Below, piece after piece: positions 43,563 to 55,014 of a stretch of 64,000 bases of DNA (positions within the stretch are counted from its first letter, which is position 1; each line of letters opens with the position of its first letter). Made by a program: the position numbers and the translations under genes. The DNA comes from Isoetes taiwanensis. Taxonomy: Eukaryota; Streptophyta; Lycopodiopsida; Isoetales; Isoetaceae. The stretch is taken from contig JAJEKV010000005.1 in NCBI GenBank assembly GCA_021234155.1, positions 558,001 through 622,000 of the forward strand, given 5' to 3'. The notes below the pieces were generated by a model. That model worked only from the letters and a program-made list of their open reading frames with translations, searched no databases and was not told where the DNA came from.

Positions 43563-46500
43563 ATCATCGACTCTATAATGCCATCAATAATATGTGCATC
43601 TAAATTATATGTATGCCATCAATAATGTGTGCATCAGATGTAATGATGTGTATTAAACACCTATTATAAAAGATGTAAGGATGTAGTATAAGCATAATGA
43701 AAGCTAATTGATGTATCGACTGGGTATTAATTGTCCAAAATGCTTAAGTATTATAGCAAAAGAAATTACATACATGATCATAGAGAACATGACTGAGATT
43801 GAGAGCTTTTAACTAATGTTATGTCCCCCCACATGTCAACAATGTATTTTGGAATCTGGGTCTTTTGCCATTTGCATCTCATGCATAATGTATGGCATCT
43901 AACTTCTCATACCTTGATGGATCTGATGGATTGGGTCGTCAATGTTTAGTTAAGCAACCTGTATAGTCACGACCAACATGCATCTACCATAATACATAAA
44001 TGTGACCATAATTGGTAGACTCTGGATCTAGGATGGCATCTTCTTCTGTAAAGCCCAACCACGTTGGAGTTTCATCGTCTCCAGGTCGGACTAAAACGAA
44101 CATACCTTTCGTAACATGTGCATGAGGATCGAACTCATCCATAGGTAACACTAGACGCCCATCTGCTGGCCCACTGACGTCGGCAAAGGTCTTACAAGCA
44201 CAGCGGCTTCATCGACCTCTGGAGTAAATGCAGCTTGTAGAGGTTCTTGCCTTGTACGCAACCAAAAGTTATCATTTTGAGGTCGTCCTGGAGATACATC
44301 TTCCAAACACAAAAGAATCTCATTCCAGTAATCCATAGTTGCTTTGTACTGTCGTGCAAACACACTATCTTCTTGATTTTTGCAGAAGGAATTCCATAAT
44401 GCTATGTACTTGTTGATGCTGTCTGCGAGGCCAGGGAGATATTTCAATGTCTTGCTTGGAGGGATATTTTTAGGCACCCCTGTTGGTAACGTTGGCTCAC
44501 CATTTTCATCCTCCTTCCACATTCTTATTCCTTTTTCTGGAATCCAGTCTTTATGGGTTGGCCGCATCTTATATTGCATAATGGGCCATTTCCCATCCAT
44601 TTTAAATCGGAATAGCAATGGGTCGGCATGGTCTGTTAGACGTTGGCTTTTATCAGGGATATATCCCTTGACAAAGCCTTTCCAATCTGGAACTTCATCC
44701 ACAAAATATGGAACAGGAGACTTTGCATTGCACTTGCTAAACAAGTAAAGCAACTCAGGCAAAGTTAGAGCATCCGATGAACTCATTAACGTCGAAAAGT
44801 TCCCAAACAATGCATCAATATCGTCATGAGTATGCCCAACCATCATGAAGCCAACCTGAATCTCATCGAATACCTTAAGCCATGTCAAATAAGAGAGGTA
44901 GGAGAACACATATCTATTTTTATTTTGACCCGATGCATTATCCAACTGTAAGTAGAGATTTCGAGGAAGAGGATTGAAGCCTTCTAAGTAGGCACTAGAA
45001 GATGAAGGCATCTTCTCTTGTGTCTGCGCTAGCTTATGCTGCAGTGGTCGAGTATCTTTTAGGGCTTGCATCAATTTGCAATCTGTAGTTCTGCTTCCAC
45101 ACAGATCACCACACTTGTCTTCTTCCGACAACTCAAGATAGTGTAGGATCCTAGAAAGTGATCCAACATGAAAGTTTGAGTCATCCTTCTAAAGATCAAG
45201 AGAGAAATGGCCATAAGCCCATCCACCATGACCATGTGTCAATGCTCCTGTCAAGCTGCTCTTCAAGCGATCTCCTCTCCAAACAGACTTTGTGAGATGG
45301 TGACTTCTTGGTGTGAGTGTTTTGACCTGATCCATCTTATCATGTATTATGCAAAGGTGACTTTCTGGCGAACGATGTAATAATGCATGCCAATGCCAAT
45401 ATTGACTCCTACAGGAACGTTGTTCCAACATATGTGCCCGCCGTTGAATTGAAAGGTTGCGCCTCTCCCTTGTATCTTTTGTTCTTTCCAATTTCTGCTT
45501 GATGACTACACATATGTTACACTTGGAGAATCTTTGTATTTTTAGTTGTGGCCGACGTCCCTGAAACTCTTTCTTCCAAATATTGTAAAAAGAGGGCAAG
45601 GTTACACTCTTTCCTGTCAATTCTTCCACCACGGCACCCACTTCCTTATGTATGCTCTTCTTATTAAGGATGGAAGGAAGTTTGCGAACATTCTCCCTTA
45701 TATCATCCTTTCCTTTTTTGCTTCTATGTGGAATGCTCTCCGCATTCTCACTAATGAAGGTATCAAGCACACTTTCTGTAGCTAGTGTCACAGATCTAGG
45801 CTTCTTAGAGCCTGTATTACCATGCTCCGCCCGTTTTCCACCTAACTCAAACCTCTTCCTCCAACTATAAAACGTAGATTGAGCAACTCCTAAAGCCACG
45901 CGCCATGCGAATTGACAGCACTCCACTCCAGAGACCACTACTTTCGCCTCCGACTGCCCTGTATAAGTTACACTCAACACATCAAAAACAAGCGTAATCC
46001 TGGCACTGCTTGATTGAGAATAAAATTCTTTTCTTAAGGCACATACTTGCTCTCGGCTCAGTTTTTTGACACATTCGTCCTTGCAGCATGTTGATTTTAG
46101 AGCACTCTTGATTGACTTGGAAGCGCACATCCTCTCCTCCTTGCTATCCCCCTTTGGTTCCCTCCTGACCCTCTTCACATATGTATATTTCCTTTTCCTC
46201 TTGAATTGCTTCTCAACATCAACTTCCAAGCACTCAACTTCTAAGTCATCCTGTTCGAGAGCAGCTCGAGCTTGTAAATGTTGTGAAACTGTCCTACTAT
46301 CATGAAGCAAAACATCATGGGTCTCCCAGGTTACTAGACTGTTAGCTAGAGGCCTCTCAGCACAAGCATGACATGACCTAATATTTTGGTTTCCCGTTGG
46401 ATCTATTGAAAGCCCGACCTTTGATACACCCAAGAACTCATCGTCTATAGCATCCCGAGGATCACTAAAGACTATATTCGCCTTCGAATACTTAGATCCA

Positions 46501-46605
46501 ATGCAGGAGCGAAGAACATCTTGAGACTTAAACAACCTGAGACCAAGACGGGCAGCTAGATTCTCATGACCTCCAATCTCCTCTACTATCTCGTCTTCTT
46601 CATTT

Positions 46606-47527
46606 GGGCAAAAGTATGCTGGTGGGTATCAAATAAACGCGATGCAGCACCCAGCACCCAGCACTTTCCAGATTTTTTTTTTTGTTTTTCATAATCGGCC
46701 ATGCAATTCGATCATACATGCAAAATTTCAGGGCCTAATTTGGGATATTGAGTGAGCAATTAGAGAAAACCCATTTCTGCAGCAATTTTGGTAAAACAGA
46801 ACAAAATTTCTTAATTCAGTCCAAATTAAGTTAAATCAGATGGGGCTTTTCAGATTTTCATAATCAGCTATGCACCCATATCCTACGTGCAAAATTTTAG
46901 AACCTAATTTGGGATATTGTGTGAGCAATTAGAGAAAAACCATTTCTGCAGCAGTTTTGGTACAGTGAAGAATTTTTTAATTCAGCCCAAATTAAGCTAA
47001 ATCAGCTGGGGCTTTTCAGATTTTCATAATCGGCCATGCACCCATATCCTACGTGCAAAATTTCAGAACCTAATTTGGGATATTGAGTCAAAAATTAAAG
47101 AAAAACCATTCTTGCAACAAGTTTTTTGTAAAATAGTGAGAAATCTCTTAAGTCAGCCCAATTTAGGCAAAATTAGATGGGGCTTTTAGGCTGAATATGG
47201 TCGAAATGACAATCCTACCTTGGTGGATAAGTTTTATGAAAAGATATGATGGATTGAGCAACTAATTGGAGATTCACATGCCAATTTGGAGTTTGGGTCA
47301 TTTTTGCGCACTAGTCAGACTCCAATCTAATGAAATCGATGCTAATCTGATGGAAAATTCGAGCAATGTGGAATTATTCTTGGCTCAAGAATTCTCTTAA
47401 CAAATGAAGAGTGTAAAAAAACGAACCCACCAGCACCCACGAGCACCAAAAAAAAAGCAGGAAGCAGGGGTGCTAAAAGCATGCGTCTGGACGCATGCTT
47501 TTGATACCCACCAGCATACTTTTACCC
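46606..47527. mobile_element. 922-bp TIR element (MITE-like) inside the transposase-like gene
   Basis: Ends are inverted repeats of 28 bp with one mismatch: GGG(C/T)AAAAGTATGCTGG followed by TGGGTATCAAA. The 4-bp direct repeat ATTT flanks it (46602-46605 and 47528-47531). Reading across the flanks with one ATTT removed keeps the host gene in phase (TTTN then EEDEIV). No transposase lies inside. The interior is three tandem ~168-bp units. Confidence 0.88.
46680..47190. repeat. three tandem ~168-bp units inside the TIR element
   Basis: Each unit runs ttttcataatc(g/a)gc(c/t)atgca, then gtgcaaaattt, cctaatttgggatattg, cagcccaaattaag and agatggggctttt. Units start at about 46686, 46854 and 47022; the third is the most diverged. 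Confidence 0.85.
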
Positions 47528-47889
47528 ATTTGTTGTTGTGTTGCTTGGTTCACCACAGTGAGCAGTGAAACTGATGTCCGGCGGGCTACTGACAGATGGT
47601 GGACTACTAGATGAATCCTCTTCTGAAGAGGGCAAATTGAGGGATGTCGAAGACGTATCTTCAATTGAGGGGCACTCAACATGTTTTACATCCCTCTTAG
47701 GCCACTGAATGAATGTGTCTACTGCTTCACCAATGTTATCTGCCCCTCCGCAGGGGACTAGAAGCTCCGTCGATGGGATCACGGACTCCGTGACCTCAAT
47801 TGCTACATTTAAAGGATCTATTTCCGTCCCATGAAGAGTGGTTATATCCAAGAACATATGAATTAGACGAAAAATAAGCAATAAACAAG

Positions 47890-48135
47890 CAAAAATGGCG
47901 CCATTTAGTACAAAAGAATAAATTTTGGTCTAAATTTGGAGTTAAATGGCGCCACGGCGCCATTTGGTCGAAACGGTGAACACTTGGAACAAATGGCGCC
48001 ATGGCGTCATTTGTTCCAAATTTACACCTATGGCACATTCATAGGTGTGAATTTGGAACAAATGGCGCCATTTGATCCAAGTGCACCACTTCGACCAAAT
48101 GGCACCATGGCTCCATTTGTTCCAAATTCACACCA
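47890..48135. repeat. cluster of GGCGCC-centred palindromes
   Basis: aaatggcgccacggcgccattt at 47943-47964, caaatggcgccatggcgtca at 47989-48010, aaatggcgccattt at about 48060-48073, and aaatggcaccatggctccattt near 48100. Between them, the arms gttccaaatttacacctatg and cataggtgtgaatttggaac pair around a gcacatt loop with one mismatch (about 48012-48058). The whole stretch can fold into nested hairpins. It lies directly upstream of the transposase-like gene start. Frames across it translate only the repeat (MAPWRHL). Confidence 0.85.
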
Positions 48136-49166
48136 TTTCGATCGTGCAACAGATCAAGCGAATGGCGGGTTAAAGCATGGTATAGTGGCTCAATATGTTA
48201 GTTTTGCAACATCAAATAATAGATCCAAAATAGTGGGAATTTTAGTCCAAAAATAGCTCCAAGAACTTCGACCAACTCGAATGGCGAGAATGACGGAATT
48301 TTGGGGGGAACTGTTTGAAGCACCCAAGAGCTTAGCCTTTACAGCATCTCCAGAACCAGATATTCACACACAGACGCCTCCATCAAGAACACGATTTGGG
48401 GGCTTGCAATTGTGGCGTCAATTAAACAGTTACAACAGGATTTCGAATTTTTCAAGGTCGTATTTGCACTGCATGTATTGACAGGGTGACAGGGAAGCTA
48501 CCATTTGAAGATTCGAAGTTATTGAGTAAGATTGGTTATGCACATAGACTATTACAATTTTTTCTTTAGCCTTGGCATTCGATTTGCTTCACCCCTTTAT
48601 TCTAGCTTTGGTGGAACCTTTTAAATCCACTCTTTGGAGTCGGATTTGTGAAGACCTGAGAGAATTTTTTGGTTCCCAGATAAGATAAATTTTAGATATG
48701 AGCAGCAAAGCCATCTAACTGTGGCCAAGAATTTCATATTGAAACTTTTCAAAGGTTGAGCAATATGAAAGAAGTGGCTGCCATTTAGAATACATTTGTT
48801 TTGTTACAGAATTCTTATTAAAGAAAGCATTGTTGATTACAGCATTATTAAAGTCTCAACGCATGTATATGTAAATGGCTGTGTGTTTCTTGTTATTTGC
48901 TTTAGCAGGCTTTGCTTTTTATTGAAGCTAACAGGTAAGTGCACATTTGCAGGAAGTTTTGCACATTTGTAAGTCTGCAAAGCTTGCATTTGTATCATTT
49001 TTGGCTGTGGCCCTAATATTAGTCAATGACTTGCTACATATCAAAGAAACAGTAATGATGCGACATAAAAGAGTTTAGAACACTCATTTTCCCAAAGAAG
49101 TCTTTCTGCTTTATTATTATAGTCAGTTTGTGGTTTGTAATTGTGCTTTTCATTTTTTATTTTCAG
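48136..49166. other. intergenic or intronic stretch, nothing recognised
   Basis: No gene recognised. A 66-residue frame at 48281-48481 contains SPEPDIHTQTPPSRTRFGG but shows no family features. The end (tttttattttcag at 49154-49166) is a good splice acceptor for the following exon, so the upstream exon could lie here. Confidence 0.45.
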
Positions 49167-49649
49167 GTTCATGGAAGAAGATAAGCAGAACATGACCGAC
49201 AAAGAGAGAGGGATCACCTATAAGGATTTGTATAAATCTGAGGAGAAGGTCGATGACATTGAGATGCGGAAGATGTGGGGTGAGAAAGTGAAGGGTAGAG
49301 CTTGTTACAGATACAAGCTTCTACAAGAGAAAAGAAAGGAGTTCATGGATCTATACAAGAAAATATTCAACAGAGATAAAGTTTTAGGGCGGCGGGGTTC
49401 GTGTGCTTTAGCGATGGCTTTTGTGTTACATTGCAATGGGCAGACGGTAGATTGGCTTAGCTTTTATGAGCATGCATCTTCAGCCTCAAGAACTAAAAAA
49501 AAAAGAATGAGTCATAGTGTCAAGATGTCGTTACAATTGATGAAGAGGAGGAGAATGACGTACCTAAAGTCATATCGTCTCCAAGAGCACCAACTCCTAT
49601 GTAACATCTAACACTAAGCGAGAGCAACTTCCAAGCAACAATCCACAAG
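49167..49649 (+). CDS. unknown protein exon, charged N-terminal region
   Basis: Bounded by acceptor ttttcag at 49166 and donor CAAG|GTAATT at 49649. The ATG at 49171 starts MEEDKQNMTDKERGITYKDL, then EKVDDIEMRKMWGEKVKGRA, LLQEKRKEFMDLYKKIFNRD and GSCALAMAFVLHCNGQTVDW. A run of ten A at about 49496-49505 may carry an indel; after it another phase reads VTIDEEEENDVPKVISSPRA. Highly charged, probably helical. It is likely the 5' exon of the gene continuing at 50210. No family is recognised. Confidence 0.45.
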
Positions 49650-49889
49650 GTAATTTAGATGTATCTTTCTTGTTTGATGAGTGTATAGATAAGTTGGCGG
49701 TTTGCCATAGTTCATAGTTTGTGTCGTAATGGTCGTTTGCATACGTTTAAATTTACATTTGTTTATTCCGAGCTCGTGTTCATGTTAGTTACATTTGACA
49801 TTTGAGTGGCAGTGTTAGTTTTAGTTAGTGCAGTCTTATTTTTAGTTAGTGTTAGAAGTTGTTTATATGCAGTAATAGTTGCAGTGGCA

Positions 49890-50155
49890 GTTAGAACTGG
49901 TGGAGTTCTAGTTTGGTGTTCAATTTGCAACTTTGGCAGTTGCAGTTCGAGTTGAAACTACTTTGAGTTACAGTTCGAATGTCAGTTGCAGGTGTAGTGT
50001 CAGTTGCAGTTCGAGTTGCAACTACTGTTGGAGTTATAGTTCGAATGTCAGTTGCAGATGTAGTTACAGTTCGAATGTTTTTCTTGGTAGTAGTTGCAGT
50101 TGGTGGTAGTTTCAGTTTGTTTTAGTTTCAGTTAGCTATTAGTTGCAGTTTCAAC
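49890..50155. repeat. degenerate minisatellite in an intron
   Basis: Repeated variants of gtcagttgcagttcgagttg and ttgcagttcgagttgaaact, with unit lengths of about 20-60 bp. It lies between the donor at 49649 and the acceptor at 50209. Confidence 0.75.
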
Positions 50156-50209
50156 TCAAACAATGCTCATTTGTTGTTGCAATTTGTATATACAATTTTG
50201 TCTAATCAG

Positions 50210-50946
50210 ATGCATGTTACAGCAATGTCAACAGGGTTGAAAGAATGGATTTCAGGGATAGAAGATAAGATTAGCAGATTGGCATTGGAAAGCCAGTCAA
50301 TGAATGACAGGTGCAATGACTTAACTGACAAAATCAAAGGCCTTGGCAGTAAACAAGCACACTTGGAGGGTGACATTGGCAGATATGAAGCATTAATTGC
50401 AACCTTACCCACTATAGCAAGGGTTGGCATTGAGGCTGTCATTGACCTACAGAAAAAAGAACTTGCTGAGATTACACCTATCATAAAGGATGCAAGTAAC
50501 GACCTGTTACTTTCAGAAATTTCTAGGGATGGCACAATGGATGAGCTGAAAAAGTTGAAATCTTGTCTTAAAAGAATGTTACTTGCTAGACAAACTATGA
50601 GTCAGTCATTTGATTTGGATCCTCCGCTGCCACAGGGAGCAATAGTTATGAGTAATACGAAGGATAGTATTGAATTGAACGAAGCGTGCCCATTTTGTCA
50701 CAGATCATTGAAAACAGATGGCATGCTTCTACCTACCATTGTTGCAGAATGCATGCATGCATATCATCTCCCTTGTTGTCTTGTGCATTTCAGGTAGTTG
50801 AACATTATCACTCTTTTGCCTCATTTTCTTTTAACTATTTAACCATGTATGTCTCTGTGTGTAGTGTATCGGAAGAATGCTGCGAGATCCATTGTGAGCA
50901 CAAGATATCAATGACATGGATATCTCTACTTGGTCTGAACGGATGA
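50210..50946 (+). CDS. coiled-coil protein with a C-terminal zinc-finger-like motif, two exons
   Basis: Exon 50210-50793 (after tctaatcag; donor CATTTCAG|GTAGTT) and exon 50865-50946 (after gtgtgtag). The protein has a helical, probable coiled-coil region (GLKEWISGIEDKISRLALES, TDKIKGLGSKQAHLEGDIGR, AVIDLQKKELAEITPIIKDA). The C-terminus reads ACPFCHRSLKTDG ... VAECMHAYHLPCCLVHF and, across the intron, SEECCEIHCEHKISMTW. Spacing of C-x2-C, C-x-H-x2-H-x2-C and C-x3-H-C-x-H suggests a RING- or PHD-like zinc-binding fold, but it is not a standard match. It may continue from the exon at 49167. A minus-strand frame at 50206-50535 is a shadow. Confidence 0.55.
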
Positions 50947-51059
50947 AAAAGAGTGCAAATGAACACAATGATAGAGTCTTGTGATGGTTGGTTGTACATT
51001 TATGATAAGTTTGAAATGATCATACCTTATATTGAGGAATGTTTATGCATGTGGAGCAG

Positions 51060-51708
51060 ATAGGAATGGAGGATTTGCAATGGCTGCCTTTACTCCAACA
51101 TCCATGTCCTCTGCCAAGGAAAACAAGCTGCTGCCAAGACGTTTGAGTGCTGATTTAACTGTTGAAGAAGAACACAAAAAGACGGCGTTAGTCATTACTA
51201 AAAATAATGTCAAAGAAGGTAATGTACTGCTGTATGAGTTGAGGTTATATGCATGTTTAAAATGACATGCAGGTTATGACAGTAGGTGCAAGTTATGAAA
51301 TTGTTACTGCAGGTTTTGATTCGAACACCAAGGTTGGAGCGGTTTTAGCTGATATTAAGAGTGAAGCATGTTTTGAAGTTGAGAATGACATTTATCTTGA
51401 AGAGACAGAAGATTTGGCCACAATGTCACTTCCACCAGGTAGCTTATAGAAAAATGGAAAGGTCAATAAGTGAATTCTTAGTTCTTACAATATTTAAAGT
51501 GTTTGCAGATAAAGAACATATGCCGGAGAGGCCATATCATGGACAAGAACTAAGTGATACTGCATCATCACCTAGTATGAAAAGCAAAGTTGATCACAGT
51601 CCATGTAAGGAGAAAAGAGGGACTAACCAGGCCTTAAGCAGTGAATTTGAGAAGAAGAATGTTGAGTACCCCCGTGAAAAGAATTGTACGTTGAAGGAGG
51701 CAGTATAG
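51060..51708 (+). CDS. three-exon unknown protein segment
   Basis: Exons 51060-51218, 51313-51438 and 51509-51708, each with cag before and GT after (except the last, which ends in TAG). Peptides: GGFAMAAFTPTSMSSAKENK, EEHKKTALVITKNNVKE, GFDSNTKVGAVLADIKSEAC, EETEDLATMSLPP, HMPERPYHGQELSDTASSPS, KKNVEYPREKNCTLKEAV. Serine- and charge-rich, probably disordered. The introns are short (about 70-95 bp). It probably belongs to the same transcription unit as the zinc-finger exons upstream. No family is recognised. Confidence 0.4.
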
Positions 51709-51931
51709 GCAGCCCAAACAAATAAGTCAATCCTTGAGATCGGAGGAATCATATTCACTGGTAACTTAGAAATTCCATCTCTTAACTTCCACTTAGTAAT
51801 GCGTGTTTTTAACATTTAAATTCTACAGGAAGTACAAGAGAGCGGTGGCTACTATAAAGAAAAGTAAACGTGGCGGTGACATACATATAGTCCCTCTATG
51901 TTCTTGAATCAATAAGCGGCTTAAACCGCCT

Positions 51932-52580
51932 ATGAAGCTTTTAATTTTTGAGCTTGAAGGAGTTTTGTGCAATTTGTTTGAGAAAGGGGAACTATTGCCC
52001 GCCAGCCTTCAAGATGATGCAGAGGCAAAGCATCTCAATCTCTCAAAGATATTGGTTTTGCGCCCAAGAGCATTGAGTTTTTGGAATGGTGCGTGGAGCA
52101 CTTCGTGGTTGCTATCCGGACAACATTGACGAAAGTGTGGCTGCAAATTTAATCCTGAAGCATACCTTTCCAAGGAGTCTTAGAGACAAGTTGCTATTTA
52201 CTTGGCTTTTCGATATGTGCACAAACACATCATTTAAAGTGAGCAAAAGCCTATTCTCGCTGAAAGATCTCAACAAGGTCTACCACGACTCTAGATACAA
52301 GGGAACATGGGCTGAACACAACACGGTTTTGATTGATGACATGTTATACCGCTGGGCTACAAGAATATGCTGGCAACGCAGTAGTGACCCCAAAGCAGGT
52401 TATCGACCATCTCGGCCCCGTGAAGGTAATTTTCTCTTGGAGCATTTGAAACCTTTCCTTGCGGGGCTGTTGGAAGTTGAGAATGTGAAAGACTACGTGC
52501 TTGAGAAGAAACTATCCAATCTGTTGGATAAAGAATCTAAGCAAGCAATGGATATCCTGAAAAAGTTTAAGTACTCTTGA
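51932..52580 (+). pseudogene. FCP1/NIF-like HAD phosphatase, frameshifted
   Basis: Begins MKLLIFELEGVLCNLF, the place of the HAD motif I (usually DxDGT-like); both acids are Glu here. RPRALSF follows. The phase then changes twice: first at a T-run near 52080 (EWCVEHFVVAIRTTLTKVW), then near 52110 (DNIDESVAANLILKHTFPRS). The second half reads LRDKLLFTWLFDMCTNTSFK, SLKDLNKVYHDSRYKGTWAE and HNTVLIDDMLYRW, where LIDD is HAD motif III/IV as in FCP1/NIF phosphatases, and LLEHLKPFLAGLLEVENVKD near the end. It stops at 52578-52580. The altered motif I and two frameshifts argue for a dead copy. It lies about 220 bp after the previous exon set, so it could have been one gene with it. Confidence 0.6.
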
Positions 52581-52734
52581 TGTACCTGATGCCAGATTTG
52601 CATTTAACATTTTGGATAATGAAGTTTGATTATGGTTGGTGATTGATCAAAGATCATGTTGTTGCCATCTTGATAATGTAAATTGATGTACTTTTTGAAC
52701 TGCATTTGTACTTTTTGATGTTCAACATTGCCCC

Positions 52735-53055
52735 GCCTCCGGGTTTGGAAGTGCATCAGTTGTAACTAGTTTGGTTTTTGTATTTCCTTTGACAGTATTA
52801 AGTAGGACTTGCAGAAAAAGATGATTCACATAGTAAATACATTAATAGATCTGGAGAAAAGAGATTACACAGTTTCTGGTCAAAAGCTATTACACAAAGT
52901 TTCTGTCATATATTAAGGTCTTGTCCAAGTAGGACTTGCAGAAAAAGATGATTCACATAGTAAATACATTAATAGATCTGGAGAAAAGAAATTACACAGT
53001 TTCTGGTCAAAAGAAATTACACAAAGTTTCTGTCATATATTAAGGTCTTGTCCAA
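52735..53055. repeat. two direct copies of a ~125-bp segment, with a third at 54590-54760
   Basis: The segment aagtaggacttgcagaaaaa ... tttctgtcatatattaaggt occurs at about 52800-52925 and 52927-53048, and again near 54636-54752 together with its upstream flank (ttggtttttgtatttcctttgacagta). Confidence 0.85.
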
Positions 53056-55000
53056 GTCTTGTCGAAGCCTTGAGTCCTATACTTTTGTGTTAACTGCATT
53101 TTGTTGTAGAAGAGGATTAGAGCCAGAAACCGAGGTCTTTTCCAAAGAGGTAATCCCATATCTCGCCCAAATAGCAAAAACTGTCTCTGTTAACAAACCT
53201 CAAAAAACCAAACGGATACTATTGCATCTCAAAGGAGGCACATGTCAATGTATATCTCATCGGGGAATGGTAGGAATCTTTGGATCATCGAGTTTATGGC
53301 AGTATTGAAGCAGGTTGGTTATAGGATTGAGTGAATGAATCGCCAGTTCCCATGACATAGAGTCGGCCATCCATAGATTATCCCTTATTAATCAAAAATC
53401 CTCTGAACCATGAGAAGTATAAGGGTGCCATAAGCATCAGCTAACATTCTATGAGTGTAGAACATCGCCTATATTTCTTTGAATCGTCTTTTCGGTGAAT
53501 TCATGATGGTTCGAAGTTTATGAACCAAAACATGTAAATCATTTGCATAACTTCTCTTGTATATATACTTGCCCAAATCCTTTCTCTTGCCTTGCTTATT
53601 TCATTGTGTCTCGATCATCCGTCCCGATGGACCATTGATTATGGGGAGGGAACTTGACACGGTGTTCATGAATTCTCTCATCTCCATATAACTCGAACTT
53701 CAAACCTATCCGCTCCTCTATCAATTTTTCCTCCTCGATGACCTCTGATAGCTCCATGTACCCTATGAGCAAGAAATCGGTTAGAAGTATTATAAGATGG
53801 TAAAGCATTTATGGTAAGGCCTTTTTTGCAGAGAGAGCAAGTGAGACCAAAGGTTAGCTATGTTGATCCCTGTTTTGTTTACTTTGAGAATGACAGCGAG
53901 AATTGGAAAGACATTTCATTTTCTCAAAAACCATAGGAGAGTTTAAATGAATATACCGTGCACGAAAGAGCAAGTTTAGATCCTAGTTGAGGCCGTTCAT
54001 TTTGAAGCATATTGTCCCAAGCAAACATCGAGAATGGACTTCAAAAGAAATTTGGACACCATAAGGCTCGGGGAATGCCAAGAGAAAGATCAATTGAAGG
54101 CATAACACCAAGGAAATTGGGATCTTCGAAAGTGATTATCCCATATTGGCGCAAGGCGGGTCGAGAAAGAGGCTCCATTAATTTGCTTTGAAGAGTAAGA
54201 TCCCGAAAATTGCCAAAGGAAATGAAAGCTGAGCCTTTGGACGAGATTTCCTTCAAGTTTGAAAGCTGAGATTGCTGATCTTCTTTTTGAAGCGCCAAAA
54301 AACAATGGAGAAATGGCAGAGTTTTGGGCTTTAGGTTAAAATCGCTCTTCATTTTGGCAATGATAAAGCACAGGTGGATGCAGCAAAGGGGAAATTGAAT
54401 CGATCAAAAGCAGGGGAGGGTCGGAAAAGAAGGGAGAAAGTGGAAAAGCTTGAGAAACATTTTCGGAGAACACAAGAAGATCAAATTTAGACTAGATGTT
54501 GAAAGGAGAACACAGATAGTGGTGTCCATTTCAATTAGATGTGTTTGTTTGTTTGCTTCAGTTTGGTTGCTCTGGTTTGGAAGTGCAACATTTGTAACTA
54601 CTTTGGTTTTTGTATTTCCTTTGACAGTATTTTTAAGTAGGACTTGCAGAAAAAGATGATTCACAAAGTAAACACATTACTAGATCTGGACAAAAGAAAT
54701 TACACAGTTTCTGGACATAAGAAATTACACAAAGTTTCTGTCATATATTAAGGAAAAACCATCAGGTGGTTGTCTTACAGGAAAAGCAAGCTCGAAATTA
54801 CACAAAGTTTCTGTTTGGTACTACATAGAAGGAAAACCATCAGGTGGATGCTTTACAAAAAAAATCAAGCTCAAGCTCTAAACCTTAAACCAAAAAAACA
54901 AGCTCTAAGGCTGCTGGACATTATATTGGCTAGTGATCGAGGAGGGGCATCTGCAGCTCCACATAAAGATAAAGTCCATCGATTGCATGGTCATCTCCGC
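53056..55000. other. stretch with weak gene fragments only
   Basis: Possible exon fragments, none assignable: plus 53118-53308 (LEPETEVFSKEVIPYLAQIA, RILLHLKGGTCQCISHRG); minus 53808-53596 (SEVIEEEKLIEERIGLKFEL, GDERIHEHRVKFPPHNQW); minus 54352-54041 (ALQKEDQQSQLSNLKEISSK, LRQYGIITFEDPNFLGVMPS). The last two are on one strand and protein-like, so they may be exons of one minus-strand gene whose other parts are lost. A third copy of the 125-bp repeat lies near 54640. Confidence 0.35.
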
Positions 55001-55014
55001 AAAAGGCGCTCCTC

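Larger units (their letters stand above)
39756..44671. repeat. 4.9-kb tandem duplication, unit 2
   Basis: Direct repeat of unit 1 (4916 bp), about 97-98% alike by eye. It is followed at 44672 by caaagcctttcc, the original continuation of the transposase-like gene. It holds one more copy of a 62-bp tandem repeat than unit 1 and has separate point defects in its reading frames. Confidence 0.95.
44151..47857 (-). pseudogene. DUF7869-type transposase-like gene, interrupted by a TIR element
   Basis: Minus strand, likely ATG at 47857 (MFLDITTLHGTEIDPLNVAI). The N-terminal part runs to 47532, then the 922-bp TIR element intervenes, and the same phase resumes at 46601 (EEDEIVEEIGGHENLAARLG). Landmarks: CCKDECVKKLSREQVCALRK, IPHRSKKGKDDIRENVRKLP, KCNICVVIKQKLERTKDTRE, IHDKMDQVKTL, then YLQLDNASGQNKNRYVFSYL and VGFMMVGHTHDDIDALFGNF. 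The D...LQLDN...VGHTHDDID pattern is that of DUF7869-type proteins, probably RNase H-fold transposase relatives. Defects: a TAG at 45189-45191 with coding on both sides in one phase, and a one-base loss near 44166 that removes the last 110 residues. Its family identity is from memory. Confidence 0.7.
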
